Part shown: one piece after another, positions 17,385 through 25,962 of the stretch
Layout: each line of letters starts with the position of its first letter
Numbering within the stretch: the stretch's first letter is position 1
From: Desulfonatronum thiosulfatophilum
Lineage (GTDB): Bacteria; Desulfobacterota; Desulfovibrionia; Desulfovibrionales; Desulfonatronaceae
Length of the DNA stretch: 64,000 nt
NCBI RefSeq assembly: GCF_900104215.1
Contig: NZ_FMXO01000010.1
Span: 62,001-126,000, forward strand
Direction: 5' to 3'
Made by a program: the position numbers and the translations under genes
Notes under the pieces: generated by a model
What the model was told of the DNA's origin: nothing
The model's input: only the letters and a program-made list of their open reading frames with translations
Databases searched by the model: none

Positions 17385-18842
17385 ATGCCCAATATCTCAG
17401 GCATCGTAAAATCCATCCAGGACATCATGCGCAAGGACGCCGGAACCTACGGCGACGCCCAGCGTTTGGAACAGCTCGGCTGGATGTTTTTTCTGAAGAT
17501 CTTCAACGACCGCGAAAAGGAGATGCAGCTTCTCCGCGACACCTATCGTTCGCCCCTGCCGGAGAACCTGCGCTGGTCCACCTGGGCCGCGGACGAGGAG
17601 GGCGTCACCGGCGAGGCGTTGCTGGATTTCGTCAACAACGCGCTCTTGCCCAAGCTCAAGTCCCTGACCGTGGGCGGGGACAAGATCAGCGGTCTGATCC
17701 GGATGTCCTTCGAGGACGCCAACAACTACATGAAAAACGGCACGTTGATGCGCCAAGTCATCAACAAGATCAACGCCATCGACTTCAACGCCTCGGATGA
17801 CCGCCACATGTTCGGCGACATCTACGAAAAGCTGCTCAAGGACTTGCAGTCCGCCGGAAACGCGGGGGAATTCTACACTCCCCGGGCCGTGACCCAATTC
17901 ATCGTCGAACAGGTCGATCCGCGCCTGGGCGAACGCATCCTCGACCCGGCCTGCGGCACCGGCGGCTTTCTCGTCTGCGCCATCGAGCACCTGCGCAAAC
18001 AGGCCAGGAGCGAAGCCGACGAACAGCTCATCCAGGATTGTTTCGCCGGAATCGAGAAAAAGCATCTGCCCCATGTCCTGTGCATCACCAACCTGCTCCT
18101 GCACGGCATCGACGTGCCTTCCAACGTCCGCCACGACAATACCCTGGCCCGCCCCCTGCGTGACTGGGGCCCCAGGGAGCGCGTCGACGTCATCGTCACC
18201 AACCCGCCCTTCGGCGGCATGGAAGAGGACGGCATCGAAGCCAACTTCCCCGCCGAGTTCCGCACCCGCGAAACAGCGGACCTGTTCCTGGTCCTTCTTA
18301 TGAAGATCCTCAAGCCCGGCGGCCGGGCCGGCATCGTCCTGCCCGACGGCACCCTGTTCGGCGAAGGCGTGAAAACACGGATCAAGGAAGCCCTGCTCAC
18401 CGAATGCAACCTGCACACCATCGTCCGCCTGCCCAACGGTGTTTTCAACCCATACACCAGCATCCGCACCAACCTCCTGTTCTTCACCAAGGGCTCGCCC
18501 ACCCGGGAAGTATGGTACTACGAGCACCCGTATCCGCCCGGAGCCAAAAGCTACAACAAGGGCAAACCCATCCGCATCGAGGAGTTCGAGGCCGAGCGTG
18601 CGTGGTGGGGCACGGAACAGGACGGCTTCGCCGGCCGCGTGGAGAACGAACGAGCCTGGCGCATACCCATCGATCAGATCAAGGCCGGAAACTACAACCT
18701 GGATTTGAAAAATCCGCACAATGCCGACACCGGCCCGGGGGACGTGGAGCAACTGCTGCCGGAATACGAAAAGCTGCTGGAACAGATCGCCGCAACGCGG
18801 GGGAAGTTGAAGGCCCAGCTGATGGAGGCGTTGAGTCGATGA
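17385..18842 (+). CDS. hsdM: Type I restriction-modification, M subunit (N6-adenine methyltransferase)
   Basis: The 485-residue modification subunit, which methylates adenines in the target site together with HsdS. It has the N-terminal HsdM helical region (SIQDIMRKDAGTYGDAQRLE), SAM motif I starting at D187 (DPACGTGGFLVCAIEHL) and the catalytic NPPF at 273-276. GEFYTPRAV, typical of the family, is also present. It starts two bases after hsdR and its TGA overlaps the ATG of a 37-codon frame leading into hsdS. Confidence 0.96.
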   Translation: MPNISGIVKSIQDIMRKDAGTYGDAQRLEQLGWMFFLKIFNDREKEMQLLRDTYRSPLPENLRWSTWAADEEGVTGEALLDFVNNALLPKLKSLTVGGDKISGLIRMSFEDANNYMKNGTLMRQVINKINAIDFNASDDRHMFGDIYEKLLKDLQSAGNAGEFYTPRAVTQFIVEQVDPRLGERILDPACGTGGFLVCAIEHLRKQARSEADEQLIQDCFAGIEKKHLPHVLCITNLLLHGIDVPSNVRHDNTLARPLRDWGPRERVDVIVTNPPFGGMEEDGIEANFPAEFRTRETADLFLVLLMKILKPGGRAGIVLPDGTLFGEGVKTRIKEALLTECNLHTIVRLPNGVFNPYTSIRTNLLFFTKGSPTREVWYYEHPYPPGAKSYNKGKPIRIEEFEAERAWWGTEQDGFAGRVENERAWRIPIDQIKAGNYNLDLKNPHNADTGPGDVEQLLPEYEKLLEQIAATRGKLKAQLMEALSR

Positions 18843-18952
18843 GAACGGAAAAACCTGGGAATGCAAACCCTGGGAACGCGGGGCTCCGCACCCGCTCTTC
18901 TTCAAAAACCGCGAGTGCAGAGCCTCGCGATCCCAGCAAAGGCCACCGATGA
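18839..18952 (+). CDS. Small coupling frame of 37 codons between hsdM and hsdS
   Basis: The start overlaps the hsdM stop (ATGA at 18839-18842), and the stop overlaps the hsdS start (ATGA at 18949-18952), so ribosomes could pass straight through. The peptide (MRTEKPGNANPGNAGLR...) is Pro/Gly/Ser-rich with no domain. Its DNA is largely a palindromic element, so the frame is probably a by-product of an insertion whose length kept the coupling. Translation is plausible, function is not. Confidence 0.4.
   Translation: MRTEKPGNANPGNAGLRTRSSSKTASAEPRDPSKGHR
18870..18936 (+). repeat. Imperfect 22-base hairpin element between hsdM and hsdS
   Basis: The arms at 18870-18891 and 18915-18936 (CTGGGAACGCGGGGCTCCGCAC and its partner) are complementary at about 18 of 22 positions, with a 23-base loop. 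It looks like a small dispersed palindromic repeat inserted in the operon. Confidence 0.6.
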
Positions 18953-20928
18953 CCCTCGAAACCTTCTTCGATAAATTCAACCTCTTCGCCGACGCGCCGG
19001 GAGCAGTAGGGAAGATACGGGAGTTGGTGCTGGAATGGGCTGTACGTGGGCGTCTTGTATCTCAGGACGCAAAGGATGAGACAGCCAAAACATTGTTGAA
19101 GAGAGTTGCCACCACAGCAAAAACGAGAAGGCGAGGGACGAATTTACAAGAAGAGATTGAAGGGCCATTCCAGATCCCCAAAACATGGGAGTGGGTGCGG
19201 TTGCCACACGTCCTCACAAAGCTCACTGACGGCACCCATCATTCACCACCGAATGGGACAAGCGGTGACTTTATGTATGTTACCGCAAAAAACATCAAGA
19301 CTGATGGAGTTCTTCTCGATAGCATTACCTATGTCACTAAGAAAGTTCACGATGAGATTTATTCCAGATGTGATCCGAGTTTTGGAGATATACTCTATAT
19401 AAAAGACGGCGCGACAACGGGAATTGCGACAATTAATCAGATCAAAGAGCCATTTAGTATGCTCTCCAGCGTAGCACTGCTAAAGCCGTCGGAAGCCATC
19501 TTTAACCGCTATCTGCTTTGGGCCATGCGCTCTCCATTCTTCTACAGTGAAACGCGAGGCGCAATGAAAGGGGCGGCCATTACACGTGTAACGCTGTCTG
19601 TTATGGCGGCAAGCCTTTTGCCCCTCCCACCCCTCGCCGAACAAAAGCGTATCGTGGCCAAAGTAGATGAACTGATGGCGCTATGCGATCAACTGGAGGC
19701 GCAGCAGCAGGAACGGGAGACCCGACACGCCGACCTCGCCCGCGCGGCCATGGCCCGCTTTGCCGACGCCCCCACCCCGGCCAACCTCAATTTTCTTTTC
19801 CATCCGTCGTACATTATCTCACCTGCCGACCTGCGCAAAACAATCCTCACTCTGGCTGTGCAGGGGAAACTTGTGCTGCAAGACCCGGATGATGAACCGG
19901 CGGAGAAGTTTCTCACGTTGATTCAAAACCGCCTCGCAATGTTCAAGGCTGGTCGTTCATTTAGAAATGGAATTGACGAAAAAGACTCTGTAAAGCCATT
20001 CGAACTCCCACCTGGATGGGCGTGGTCGCGTTTTCGCGAACTCGGCGAGTTTGGTCGAGGAAAGTCTAAGCATCGGCCTCGCAATGACTCTTCCCTTTTT
20101 GTTGGTGGCACTCACCGATTAGTCCAGACTGGCGATGTCGCACGAGCCAATGGAGCAATCCAAACGTATACAGCGCTCTACAACGATGTCGGCCTCGCAC
20201 AAAGCAAGATATGGCCTGCAGGTACACTCTGCATCACAATCGCAGCGAACATAGCCGACTCAGGGATTCTCGGATTCGATGCTTGCTTTCCCGATAGCGT
20301 CGTCGGTTTCATACCAGCAGAGCCGATACCCTCTGTGCGCTACTTTGAGTATTTCATGCGAACGGCAAAAGAGCACCTTGAGAAGTTCGCTCCGGCCACG
20401 GCACAAAAGAACATTAATCTTGGAATCCTTGAACAAGTATGGATTCCCATCCCCCCCCTCGCCGAACAACGCCGAATCGTAGCCAAAGTGGATCAACTAA
20501 TGGCCTTGGTGGACGAGTTGGAAGTCCGGCTTGCCGCCTCCCGCACCTCTGCAGAAAACCTTCTTACCGCCCTGGTGGCCGAACTCACCGGCACAACCAA
20601 CGGCCGCAAGGTTTCCGCCTCGCCCGCCAAGCCCGATACCTCAGTATTACGACCCGCGGTCCAGCCGACTCCAGCCGCCCCCATTGCCTCGACATCGCTG
20701 CCTTCAGCTCCGGTAACTCCGGCTCCACCCGCCGCACCAAAAAACGCCCGCACACTGGCCGAACTGCGTAAGGCCGCCGGCCTTTCCCAATCCGCCGTAG
20801 CCCAGGCCATGGGCCTGAACCAAGCTTACATCTCACAGATGGAAACCGGCAAACGGGCTATCAACGAGGCGCAGCAACGGCAGTTGGCGGAATTATTGGG
20901 CGTGAGTTCGGATATAATTCGGTGTTGA
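18949..20928 (+). CDS. hsdS: Type I restriction specificity subunit fused to a C-terminal XRE helix-turn-helix
   Basis: A 659-residue S subunit with two target-recognition domains, each followed by a helical spacer with the same motif (LPLPPLAEQKRIVAKVDELM near 225 and IPPLAEQRRIVAKVDQLM near 505). HsdS sets DNA sequence specificity. After an Ala/Pro-rich linker (about 545-598), residues 599-659 form an XRE-type helix-turn-helix (TLAELRKAAGLSQSAVAQAM, then GLNQAYISQMETGKRAI). S subunits normally end after the second spacer, so this is an added module of the type used in controller proteins. The recognition domains are noticeably more AT-rich than the spacers and flanks, consistent with domain exchange. 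It is coupled to the upstream frame by ATGA. Confidence 0.9.
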   Translation: MTLETFFDKFNLFADAPGAVGKIRELVLEWAVRGRLVSQDAKDETAKTLLKRVATTAKTRRRGTNLQEEIEGPFQIPKTWEWVRLPHVLTKLTDGTHHSPPNGTSGDFMYVTAKNIKTDGVLLDSITYVTKKVHDEIYSRCDPSFGDILYIKDGATTGIATINQIKEPFSMLSSVALLKPSEAIFNRYLLWAMRSPFFYSETRGAMKGAAITRVTLSVMAASLLPLPPLAEQKRIVAKVDELMALCDQLEAQQQERETRHADLARAAMARFADAPTPANLNFLFHPSYIISPADLRKTILTLAVQGKLVLQDPDDEPAEKFLTLIQNRLAMFKAGRSFRNGIDEKDSVKPFELPPGWAWSRFRELGEFGRGKSKHRPRNDSSLFVGGTHRLVQTGDVARANGAIQTYTALYNDVGLAQSKIWPAGTLCITIAANIADSGILGFDACFPDSVVGFIPAEPIPSVRYFEYFMRTAKEHLEKFAPATAQKNINLGILEQVWIPIPPLAEQRRIVAKVDQLMALVDELEVRLAASRTSAENLLTALVAELTGTTNGRKVSASPAKPDTSVLRPAVQPTPAAPIASTSLPSAPVTPAPPAAPKNARTLAELRKAAGLSQSAVAQAMGLNQAYISQMETGKRAINEAQQRQLAELLGVSSDIIRC

Positions 20929-21032
20929 TCATTTCGTAATTGCACGCTTTGCTCGAACCATTGACTTGCAGCCATTCGGAAAATCAGAGAGATTTCGTTG
21001 ACCTGAGTGGTCAAGTTCAAAAGGGAGCCCCC

Positions 21033-22217
21033 ATGCAGATTGAATCCATCCGTCTCAAAAATTTCAAGGTGTTTCGCGATATTGAGTTAAAGAACATCCC
21101 CTCTTTCCTCGTGGTCGTCGGAGCAAATGGATCCGGTAAATCGACTTTGTTCGATGTGTTTGGTTTCCTGCATGATTGCTTGCGCGGCACGGTGCGCCAA
21201 GCCTTGGACAAGCGCGGCCGTTTCCGGGAGGTCGTCAGCCGGGATGCTGATGGCGACTCCATCCTGATCGAAATCCAGTATCGGATGAATATCACCGATG
21301 CGGATCGGCTTGTTACATACTCTCTTGAAATAGCAGAAAATAAAGGAGTTCCCTTCGTCAGGAGGGAGATTCTGCGCTACAAGCGAGGGCGCTATGGCAG
21401 CCCGTACCAATTTCTGAAGTTTGAAGCAGGTGAAGGATACGCTATCACCAATGAGGAAGATTTCGACAAGACCGACGAAGAACTGGCACGTGAATATCAG
21501 AAGGTCGCTCCAGACACCCTGGCCCTTAAGGCACTTGGCCAACTGGAACGCTTCAAGGCCGCCAACGCCTTTCGTCAGCTCATTGAATCCTGGCATGTGT
21601 CAGACTTCCACATCAATGTCGCACGTGGCCGCAAGGAAGCCTCTGGAGAATCCGAACATCTGTCCGAATCCGGAGACAACTTGCCCCTGGTTGCCCAGTA
21701 CCTGCACGAATACCATCCGGAAAGATTCCAGCGCATTCTCGATATCATGGCCCATCGGGTGCCTGGCGTGGAGACCATCGAGCCCAAGTTAATGGACGAT
21801 GGATACCTGACTCTGCGGTTCCGTGACGGCTCCTTTAAAACCCCATTTTTGGACCGGTATGTATCCGACGGCACCATCAAGATGTTCGCCTATCTCGTCC
21901 TGCTTTACGACCCTCAGCCGCATCCTTTGCTGTGCGTCGAGGAACCCGAAAACCAGCTTTACCCGACTCTCATGGAGGAGTTGGCCGAGGAATTCCGTCT
22001 TTACTCCAATCGTGGGCAGGTACTCGTCTCCACGCACTCACCGGATTTCCTGAATGCGACGCAACTGGATGAAGTTTGTTGGTTGGTGAAAAAGGATGGA
22101 TTTACGGAAATTCGCCGCGCCCGGGATGACGAGCAAATCGCCCGGTATATGGCCGATGGGGACAAGCTGGGGTGGCTCTGGAAACAAGGCTTTTTTCAAG
22201 GGGCCGACCCGCGATGA
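21033..22217 (+). CDS. AAA ATPase (AAA_21/OLD-like), candidate defence protein
   Basis: A 394-residue SMC/RecF-like ATPase. Walker A GANGSGKS is at 30-37, the SDGTIKMFAYL signature near 282, Walker B LLCVEEPENQLYP around 300-312 (E303-E304) and the switch His at 335 in VSTHSPDFLN. It lacks the TOPRIM nuclease domain of full OLD proteins. The start is the ATG at 21033 behind AAGGGAGCC. The downstream DUF4276 gene overlaps its stop by four bases. This pair directly follows a type I restriction operon. AAA plus TOPRIM-like pairs are the architecture of PARIS-type defence (AriA-AriB). Function as phage defence is inferred from family and context. Confidence 0.85.
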   Translation: MQIESIRLKNFKVFRDIELKNIPSFLVVVGANGSGKSTLFDVFGFLHDCLRGTVRQALDKRGRFREVVSRDADGDSILIEIQYRMNITDADRLVTYSLEIAENKGVPFVRREILRYKRGRYGSPYQFLKFEAGEGYAITNEEDFDKTDEELAREYQKVAPDTLALKALGQLERFKAANAFRQLIESWHVSDFHINVARGRKEASGESEHLSESGDNLPLVAQYLHEYHPERFQRILDIMAHRVPGVETIEPKLMDDGYLTLRFRDGSFKTPFLDRYVSDGTIKMFAYLVLLYDPQPHPLLCVEEPENQLYPTLMEELAEEFRLYSNRGQVLVSTHSPDFLNATQLDEVCWLVKKDGFTEIRRARDDEQIARYMADGDKLGWLWKQGFFQGADPR

Positions 22218-22789
22218 AGGAGCTCGTCTTTCTGGTGGAGGAAGCATCGGCCAAAGCCATGCTGGAAAGCCTTTTGCCCCGCTTGTTGCCACAGGGCATC
22301 CTGCATCGCTGCATCGCCTTTGACGGTAAGCAGGATCTGGAGCAGCAACTCGTCCGGCGCATCCGGGGCTATCTAAACCCGCAGGCCCGCTTCATTGTCC
22401 TACGTGACCAGGACAGTTCCCCGGATTGCACTGTTGTCAAAGCCCAACTTCAGCAACTTGTTTTCGAGAGCGGCAAGTCAGCTCTTGTGCGCATTGCCTG
22501 TCGAGAGCTGGAAAGCTTTTACTTGGCCGACCTAGTGGCCGTTGGTCAGGCTCTGGGACTTTTCAGTTTGCACAAGGAACAAAACAGATCAAAATTTCGT
22601 GCACCAGATTATCTGGGAAGCCCCAGCAAGGAGTTGGCGCGGCTGACAAAGTACACTTACCAGAAGGTCGGTGGATCGCGCGACATTGGTCGCTACCTGG
22701 ACATTGACAACACTCGTTCGCCAAGCTTCAAGAATCTGATTCGCGGTATTCGACGGCTGGCAATGGAGTTGGAATCTATGTCGCGATGA
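22214..22789 (+). CDS. DUF4276 / TOPRIM-like protein coupled to the AAA ATPase
   Basis: A 191-residue protein of the DUF4276 type. It opens KELVFLVEE, with acidic E9-E10 after the first strand, and carries a D65-Q66-D67 motif in FIVLRDQDSS, then a RELESFYLAD block typical of DUF4276. A first-strand Glu followed by DxD is the metal-binding pattern of the TOPRIM fold, so a nuclease or nucleotidyl role is plausible. The ATG overlaps the ATPase stop (ATGA). It is the last gene of the defence island. The family assignment is fairly secure; catalytic activity is inferred. Confidence 0.8.
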   Translation: MKELVFLVEEASAKAMLESLLPRLLPQGILHRCIAFDGKQDLEQQLVRRIRGYLNPQARFIVLRDQDSSPDCTVVKAQLQQLVFESGKSALVRIACRELESFYLADLVAVGQALGLFSLHKEQNRSKFRAPDYLGSPSKELARLTKYTYQKVGGSRDIGRYLDIDNTRSPSFKNLIRGIRRLAMELESMSR

Positions 22790-22976
22790 ACGCGACATAG
22801 AATTCATGCGTTCCGCGTTTGCACCCGGGAAGTAAATCGCTCGATCCAGCCTGAAGACATCGGTGTTTTGTGTTTCTTATGCAAAGTGGGGCGACATCTA
22901 CATTTCCGTGGGATTTGTTCATGGTTTAATTCCAAAATAGGCGTCTGCTGCCGGAAAATGATAATGAGGAACGTTC

Positions 22977-23510
22977 ATGAAATTTGACTGTGACGACAAG
23001 TTGCTGTGCCGGCTGCAGTACGTCATACACTTTGCTGTCCGGGTGTTGGCGATTTTGATGGTGTTCGTGATTGTCATGGGGGTGATAGACGTTGCCTGGA
23101 TGATTTATCACAAGCTCAATGCCGCGCCAAAATTCATTTTGACCATTTCGGACATGTTGGCCACCTTCGGAGCGTTCATGGCCGTTTTGATCGCCATTGA
23201 AATCTTCGTTAACATCACGATCTATCTGCGCGAGGACATCATTCACGTCAAGATCGTCATGGCCACGGCGCTCATGGCCATTGCGCGAAAGGTCATCATC
23301 ATGGACATAGAGAAGGTGGAGCCGCAGTACATCTATGCCATCGGCGCGGTGGTCCTGGCCATGAGCATCGGATACTGGCTTGTCCACAAGCTTTCCGCCA
23401 GGGAACACCATGAGGAGAATGACTGCATTGAAACAATCGCGCCGCGGGATAATAAAAAACGTTCCAAGGAAAAGGATGCTTCCTTCGAAGAGCAGCAAAG
23501 TCCAAGGTAG
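22977..23510 (+). CDS. PsiE-like integral membrane protein
   Basis: A 177-residue membrane protein resembling the phosphate-starvation-inducible PsiE family. Four hydrophobic segments are visible (residues about 15-40, 55-80, 90-105 and 115-135), with the PsiE-like ILMVFVIVMGVIDVAWMI and a charged C-terminal tail (KKRSKEKDASFEE). AATGAGGAAC precedes the ATG. The function of PsiE is unknown. No Pho-box was recognised upstream. Confidence 0.8.
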   Translation: MKFDCDDKLLCRLQYVIHFAVRVLAILMVFVIVMGVIDVAWMIYHKLNAAPKFILTISDMLATFGAFMAVLIAIEIFVNITIYLREDIIHVKIVMATALMAIARKVIIMDIEKVEPQYIYAIGAVVLAMSIGYWLVHKLSAREHHEENDCIETIAPRDNKKRSKEKDASFEEQQSPR

Positions 23511-23532
23511 ATGCCTGTGCCTGCTCCAGGAT

Positions 23533-23601
23533 CTATTAATGGGACCTCGGGACAATGACTTGCGCGTCGCTTTCCACCACATCCTCGACATAGAGCATTT
23601 T
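23533..23601 (-). pseudogene. 3' remnant of a second AI-2E-family permease gene
   Basis: On the minus strand this reads KMLYVEDVVESDAQVIVP then RSH and a stop, almost the same as the C-terminus of the intact permease at 24805-25902. The DNA from 23526 to 23601 matches 24800-24876 with only a handful of changes. Nothing of the rest of the gene remains upstream, so it is the trace of a duplication or an exchange in which the glycosyltransferase gene now lies between the two ends. Confidence 0.75.
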
Positions 23602-23751
23602 CACTGCAAACAAGTTGTCGTCTAATTGTCGAAAGATAGTCCTTTGATTGTCGACACCGTCAATGGTGTCTTTGATGTAGGGGAGCAAAAGGGATTAATC
23701 GGTCTGATCGAGCAGGTTTCCCTTGCCCCACGCCGGACGCATGTCAAAGGT

Positions 23752-24609
23752 TCAGAGCGGATCGGACTGGCAGGCGTCGATCTCTCGCATCCACTCGAGC
23801 AGCCGCTCATCAGCCACCAGGCGTCCCTCTCGGATGCCTTCCGCGACAGCCTGGTCGTCCAGGACATGTTCTTGATAATAGTCGAATAAGCGTCCTCGCA
23901 AATAGTATTCCCGGTAAAGAAAACGCCAGTTCCCGCAAATGTCGGGAGTCAGCCGAGCGTTTCGTTCGGCCGCTTCGACGCCCTGTCGGATTTTGTTCAG
24001 AAACTGAGGATACGAACGCATGGGAAAGTGCAGGATCTCAAGGGGATGTTGGTCGGTTGTCGGCATAAGACCGCCACTGCGCGTTGCTTTATGGTTTCCG
24101 TCTCCCACACTGACGTCCGGATAGGCCCGGTGGCAGATCTTGGGCGGCAAGGGCCGGCCGCGGCGATTGCGTGAGACACGCTCTCGCACGGTCATTCGTT
24201 CATAAAAAGGGAGGTGATGGGAGTTCGGACGGGGTAGGAAGTTGACCCTCGGAACCCGCAATACGTCGATGCCCTTCGGTACAGATGTCAGGGAATGACG
24301 CAAACTTCCTTCAGCCGGGACCCAGAATTCATCGGCGTCGTTTTCGATCACCCAGTCGGCGCCGTATTCGACGGCGGCCAAGCGGGCCATGCGGGTCACC
24401 CAGACCGCCTGGTCATGGTTGTGTTCCGATTCGTGGATCAGATGCAGTCGTCCCTGGCGCTGGAATTTTTCGAGAATGGCCGTGGTGCCGTCCACCGAGG
24501 CGTTGTCCGTGGCAATGACGAAATCAACTCCCTGGTGCAGGTGAAACGCGATATTCGCCTCCACCACGTCTTCCTCGTTGCGGCACAGCAGGGTCATTAC
24601 CAGCTTCAT
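23752..24609 (-). CDS. Glycosyltransferase family 2-like protein
   Basis: A 285-residue GT-A fold glycosyltransferase. It begins KLVMTLLCRNEEDVVEANIA, contains FVIATDNASVDGT, and has the nucleotide-sugar metal-binding motif in WVIENDADEFW. This is the Glyco_tranf_2_4 type, often found in surface-polysaccharide or unknown modification loci. There are no membrane segments. It sits alone between an AI-2E permease and a fragment of a second one, so substrate and acceptor are unknown. Confidence 0.85.
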   Translation of the reverse strand: MKLVMTLLCRNEEDVVEANIAFHLHQGVDFVIATDNASVDGTTAILEKFQRQGRLHLIHESEHNHDQAVWVTRMARLAAVEYGADWVIENDADEFWVPAEGSLRHSLTSVPKGIDVLRVPRVNFLPRPNSHHLPFYERMTVRERVSRNRRGRPLPPKICHRAYPDVSVGDGNHKATRSGGLMPTTDQHPLEILHFPMRSYPQFLNKIRQGVEAAERNARLTPDICGNWRFLYREYYLRGRLFDYYQEHVLDDQAVAEGIREGRLVADERLLEWMREIDACQSDPL

Positions 24610-24804
24610 GACATCATCCCGATCGTATGGGCGGCATCGACATGAAGAATCTTCAGGCTACAGGGCCTCCTGCTCCGGAGGTAAAATGCCAGGAATCGAG
24701 AGTGCAACAAGTGATCTCGCCTGCGGAAGTCAGGGGGCGGACGACAAAAGTCCATCCGCGGGATGCATGCATAACGCAAAGAGAGAGCCTCCGGCTCCTG
24801 GATC

Positions 24805-25902
24805 TTATTGATGGGACGTCGGGACAATGACTTGCGCGTCACCTTCCACCACATCCTCGACATAGAGCATTTTCACCATGATCATGGCGACAACCGTGAG
24901 CGGCGCCGCGAGGATCAATCCCAACACTCCAAACAGAACGCCCATGGCCACCTGCACCGAAATCAACAAGGCCGGCGCCAGGTTGACGACGCGATGCTGG
25001 ATCATGGGTACGATGAAATTGCCCTCGATGTTTTGGATGATCAGATAGAACACCAGGACAATCAGACCGGTCTGCGCGCCCTCGGCGAATCCGATGATGA
25101 CAATTGGGATAGTCGCAATGATCGGACCCAGGAACGGGATAAAGGTCAAAAACGCTGTGAGTACGCCAAGGCTGAGCCAAAGATCGATACCAATCAGCAT
25201 CAGGCCGAGGGAAACACTGACGCCCAGCAGCAGCATGGAGATGATTTGCCCCAGGAACCACCAGCGCAGGGCATGTGCAATGGCCGAGAAAGTCTCTCCC
25301 AGGCGTTGACGACGATGGACGGGGAACAGTCTCAGAACGCCGCGCCGATAGAGCTCGGGATCGGCAGCAGCAAAAATTGTGATCGCCAGCAAAATGATCA
25401 AGCTGGCAATGGCGCTCAACCCCATTGTTGTGGCAGTTGCGAGATGACCGGCCACCTTTTGGGAGATTTCCGCCAACTGCTCCCGCCCGTTCTCTTCGTT
25501 CAAATCCAAAAATGTTTCCGTCCAGCCGGCTGCGGACAACTTTTCCTGCATTCGTTCGATAAAGGACATGAAGGTTCGCCAGAGATCATCGACCTGCGCA
25601 AAAAACTGCGGCAAGATCAAGTAGCCGAGGAGTCCCAGAGAACCGGCCAATAGAACGAGAACGAGAGCCAGCGCCCAGCCACGCTTCAGGGGCGTTCGCT
25701 TGGCGATGCCCGCAGCCAAACCGTCAAGGCCAACCGCGAGCAGCACACTGGCGAACATCAACAGCAGGACGTCGCCGATCAACCAGATCAGAAGGCTTAA
25801 GGCTCCGAGCAGAAGTACTCGATCGGTTCGAAACCAACGCTGATCGGCAACGCCAGTCCGATGTTCGATCACTGGATAAGTGGGTTTGGGCTGGTCAGAC
25901 AT
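24805..25902 (-). CDS. AI-2E family transporter (PerM/YdiK type)
   Basis: A 365-residue polytopic membrane protein of the AI-2E exporter family. It has the N-terminal hydrophobic pair around residues 30-60, a central amphipathic region (WRTFMSFIERMQEKL...), the conserved LTAFLTFIPFLGPIIATIP near 235-255 and C-terminal segments ending in LILAAPLTVVAMIMVKM. Members have been linked to autoinducer-2 export or to Na+/H+ exchange; substrate here is unknown. AAAAAGGAC precedes the ATG. A hemerythrin gene lies 60 bases upstream in the same direction. Confidence 0.9.
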   Translation of the reverse strand: MSDQPKPTYPVIEHRTGVADQRWFRTDRVLLLGALSLLIWLIGDVLLLMFASVLLAVGLDGLAAGIAKRTPLKRGWALALVLVLLAGSLGLLGYLILPQFFAQVDDLWRTFMSFIERMQEKLSAAGWTETFLDLNEENGREQLAEISQKVAGHLATATTMGLSAIASLIILLAITIFAAADPELYRRGVLRLFPVHRRQRLGETFSAIAHALRWWFLGQIISMLLLGVSVSLGLMLIGIDLWLSLGVLTAFLTFIPFLGPIIATIPIVIIGFAEGAQTGLIVLVFYLIIQNIEGNFIVPMIQHRVVNLAPALLISVQVAMGVLFGVLGLILAAPLTVVAMIMVKMLYVEDVVEGDAQVIVPTSHQ

Positions 25903-25962
25903 CTGTCCTTTTTCACCAAGTTAGGTGCTTTACACGGTTTCCCAGGATGGCTGGTTCCTGGT

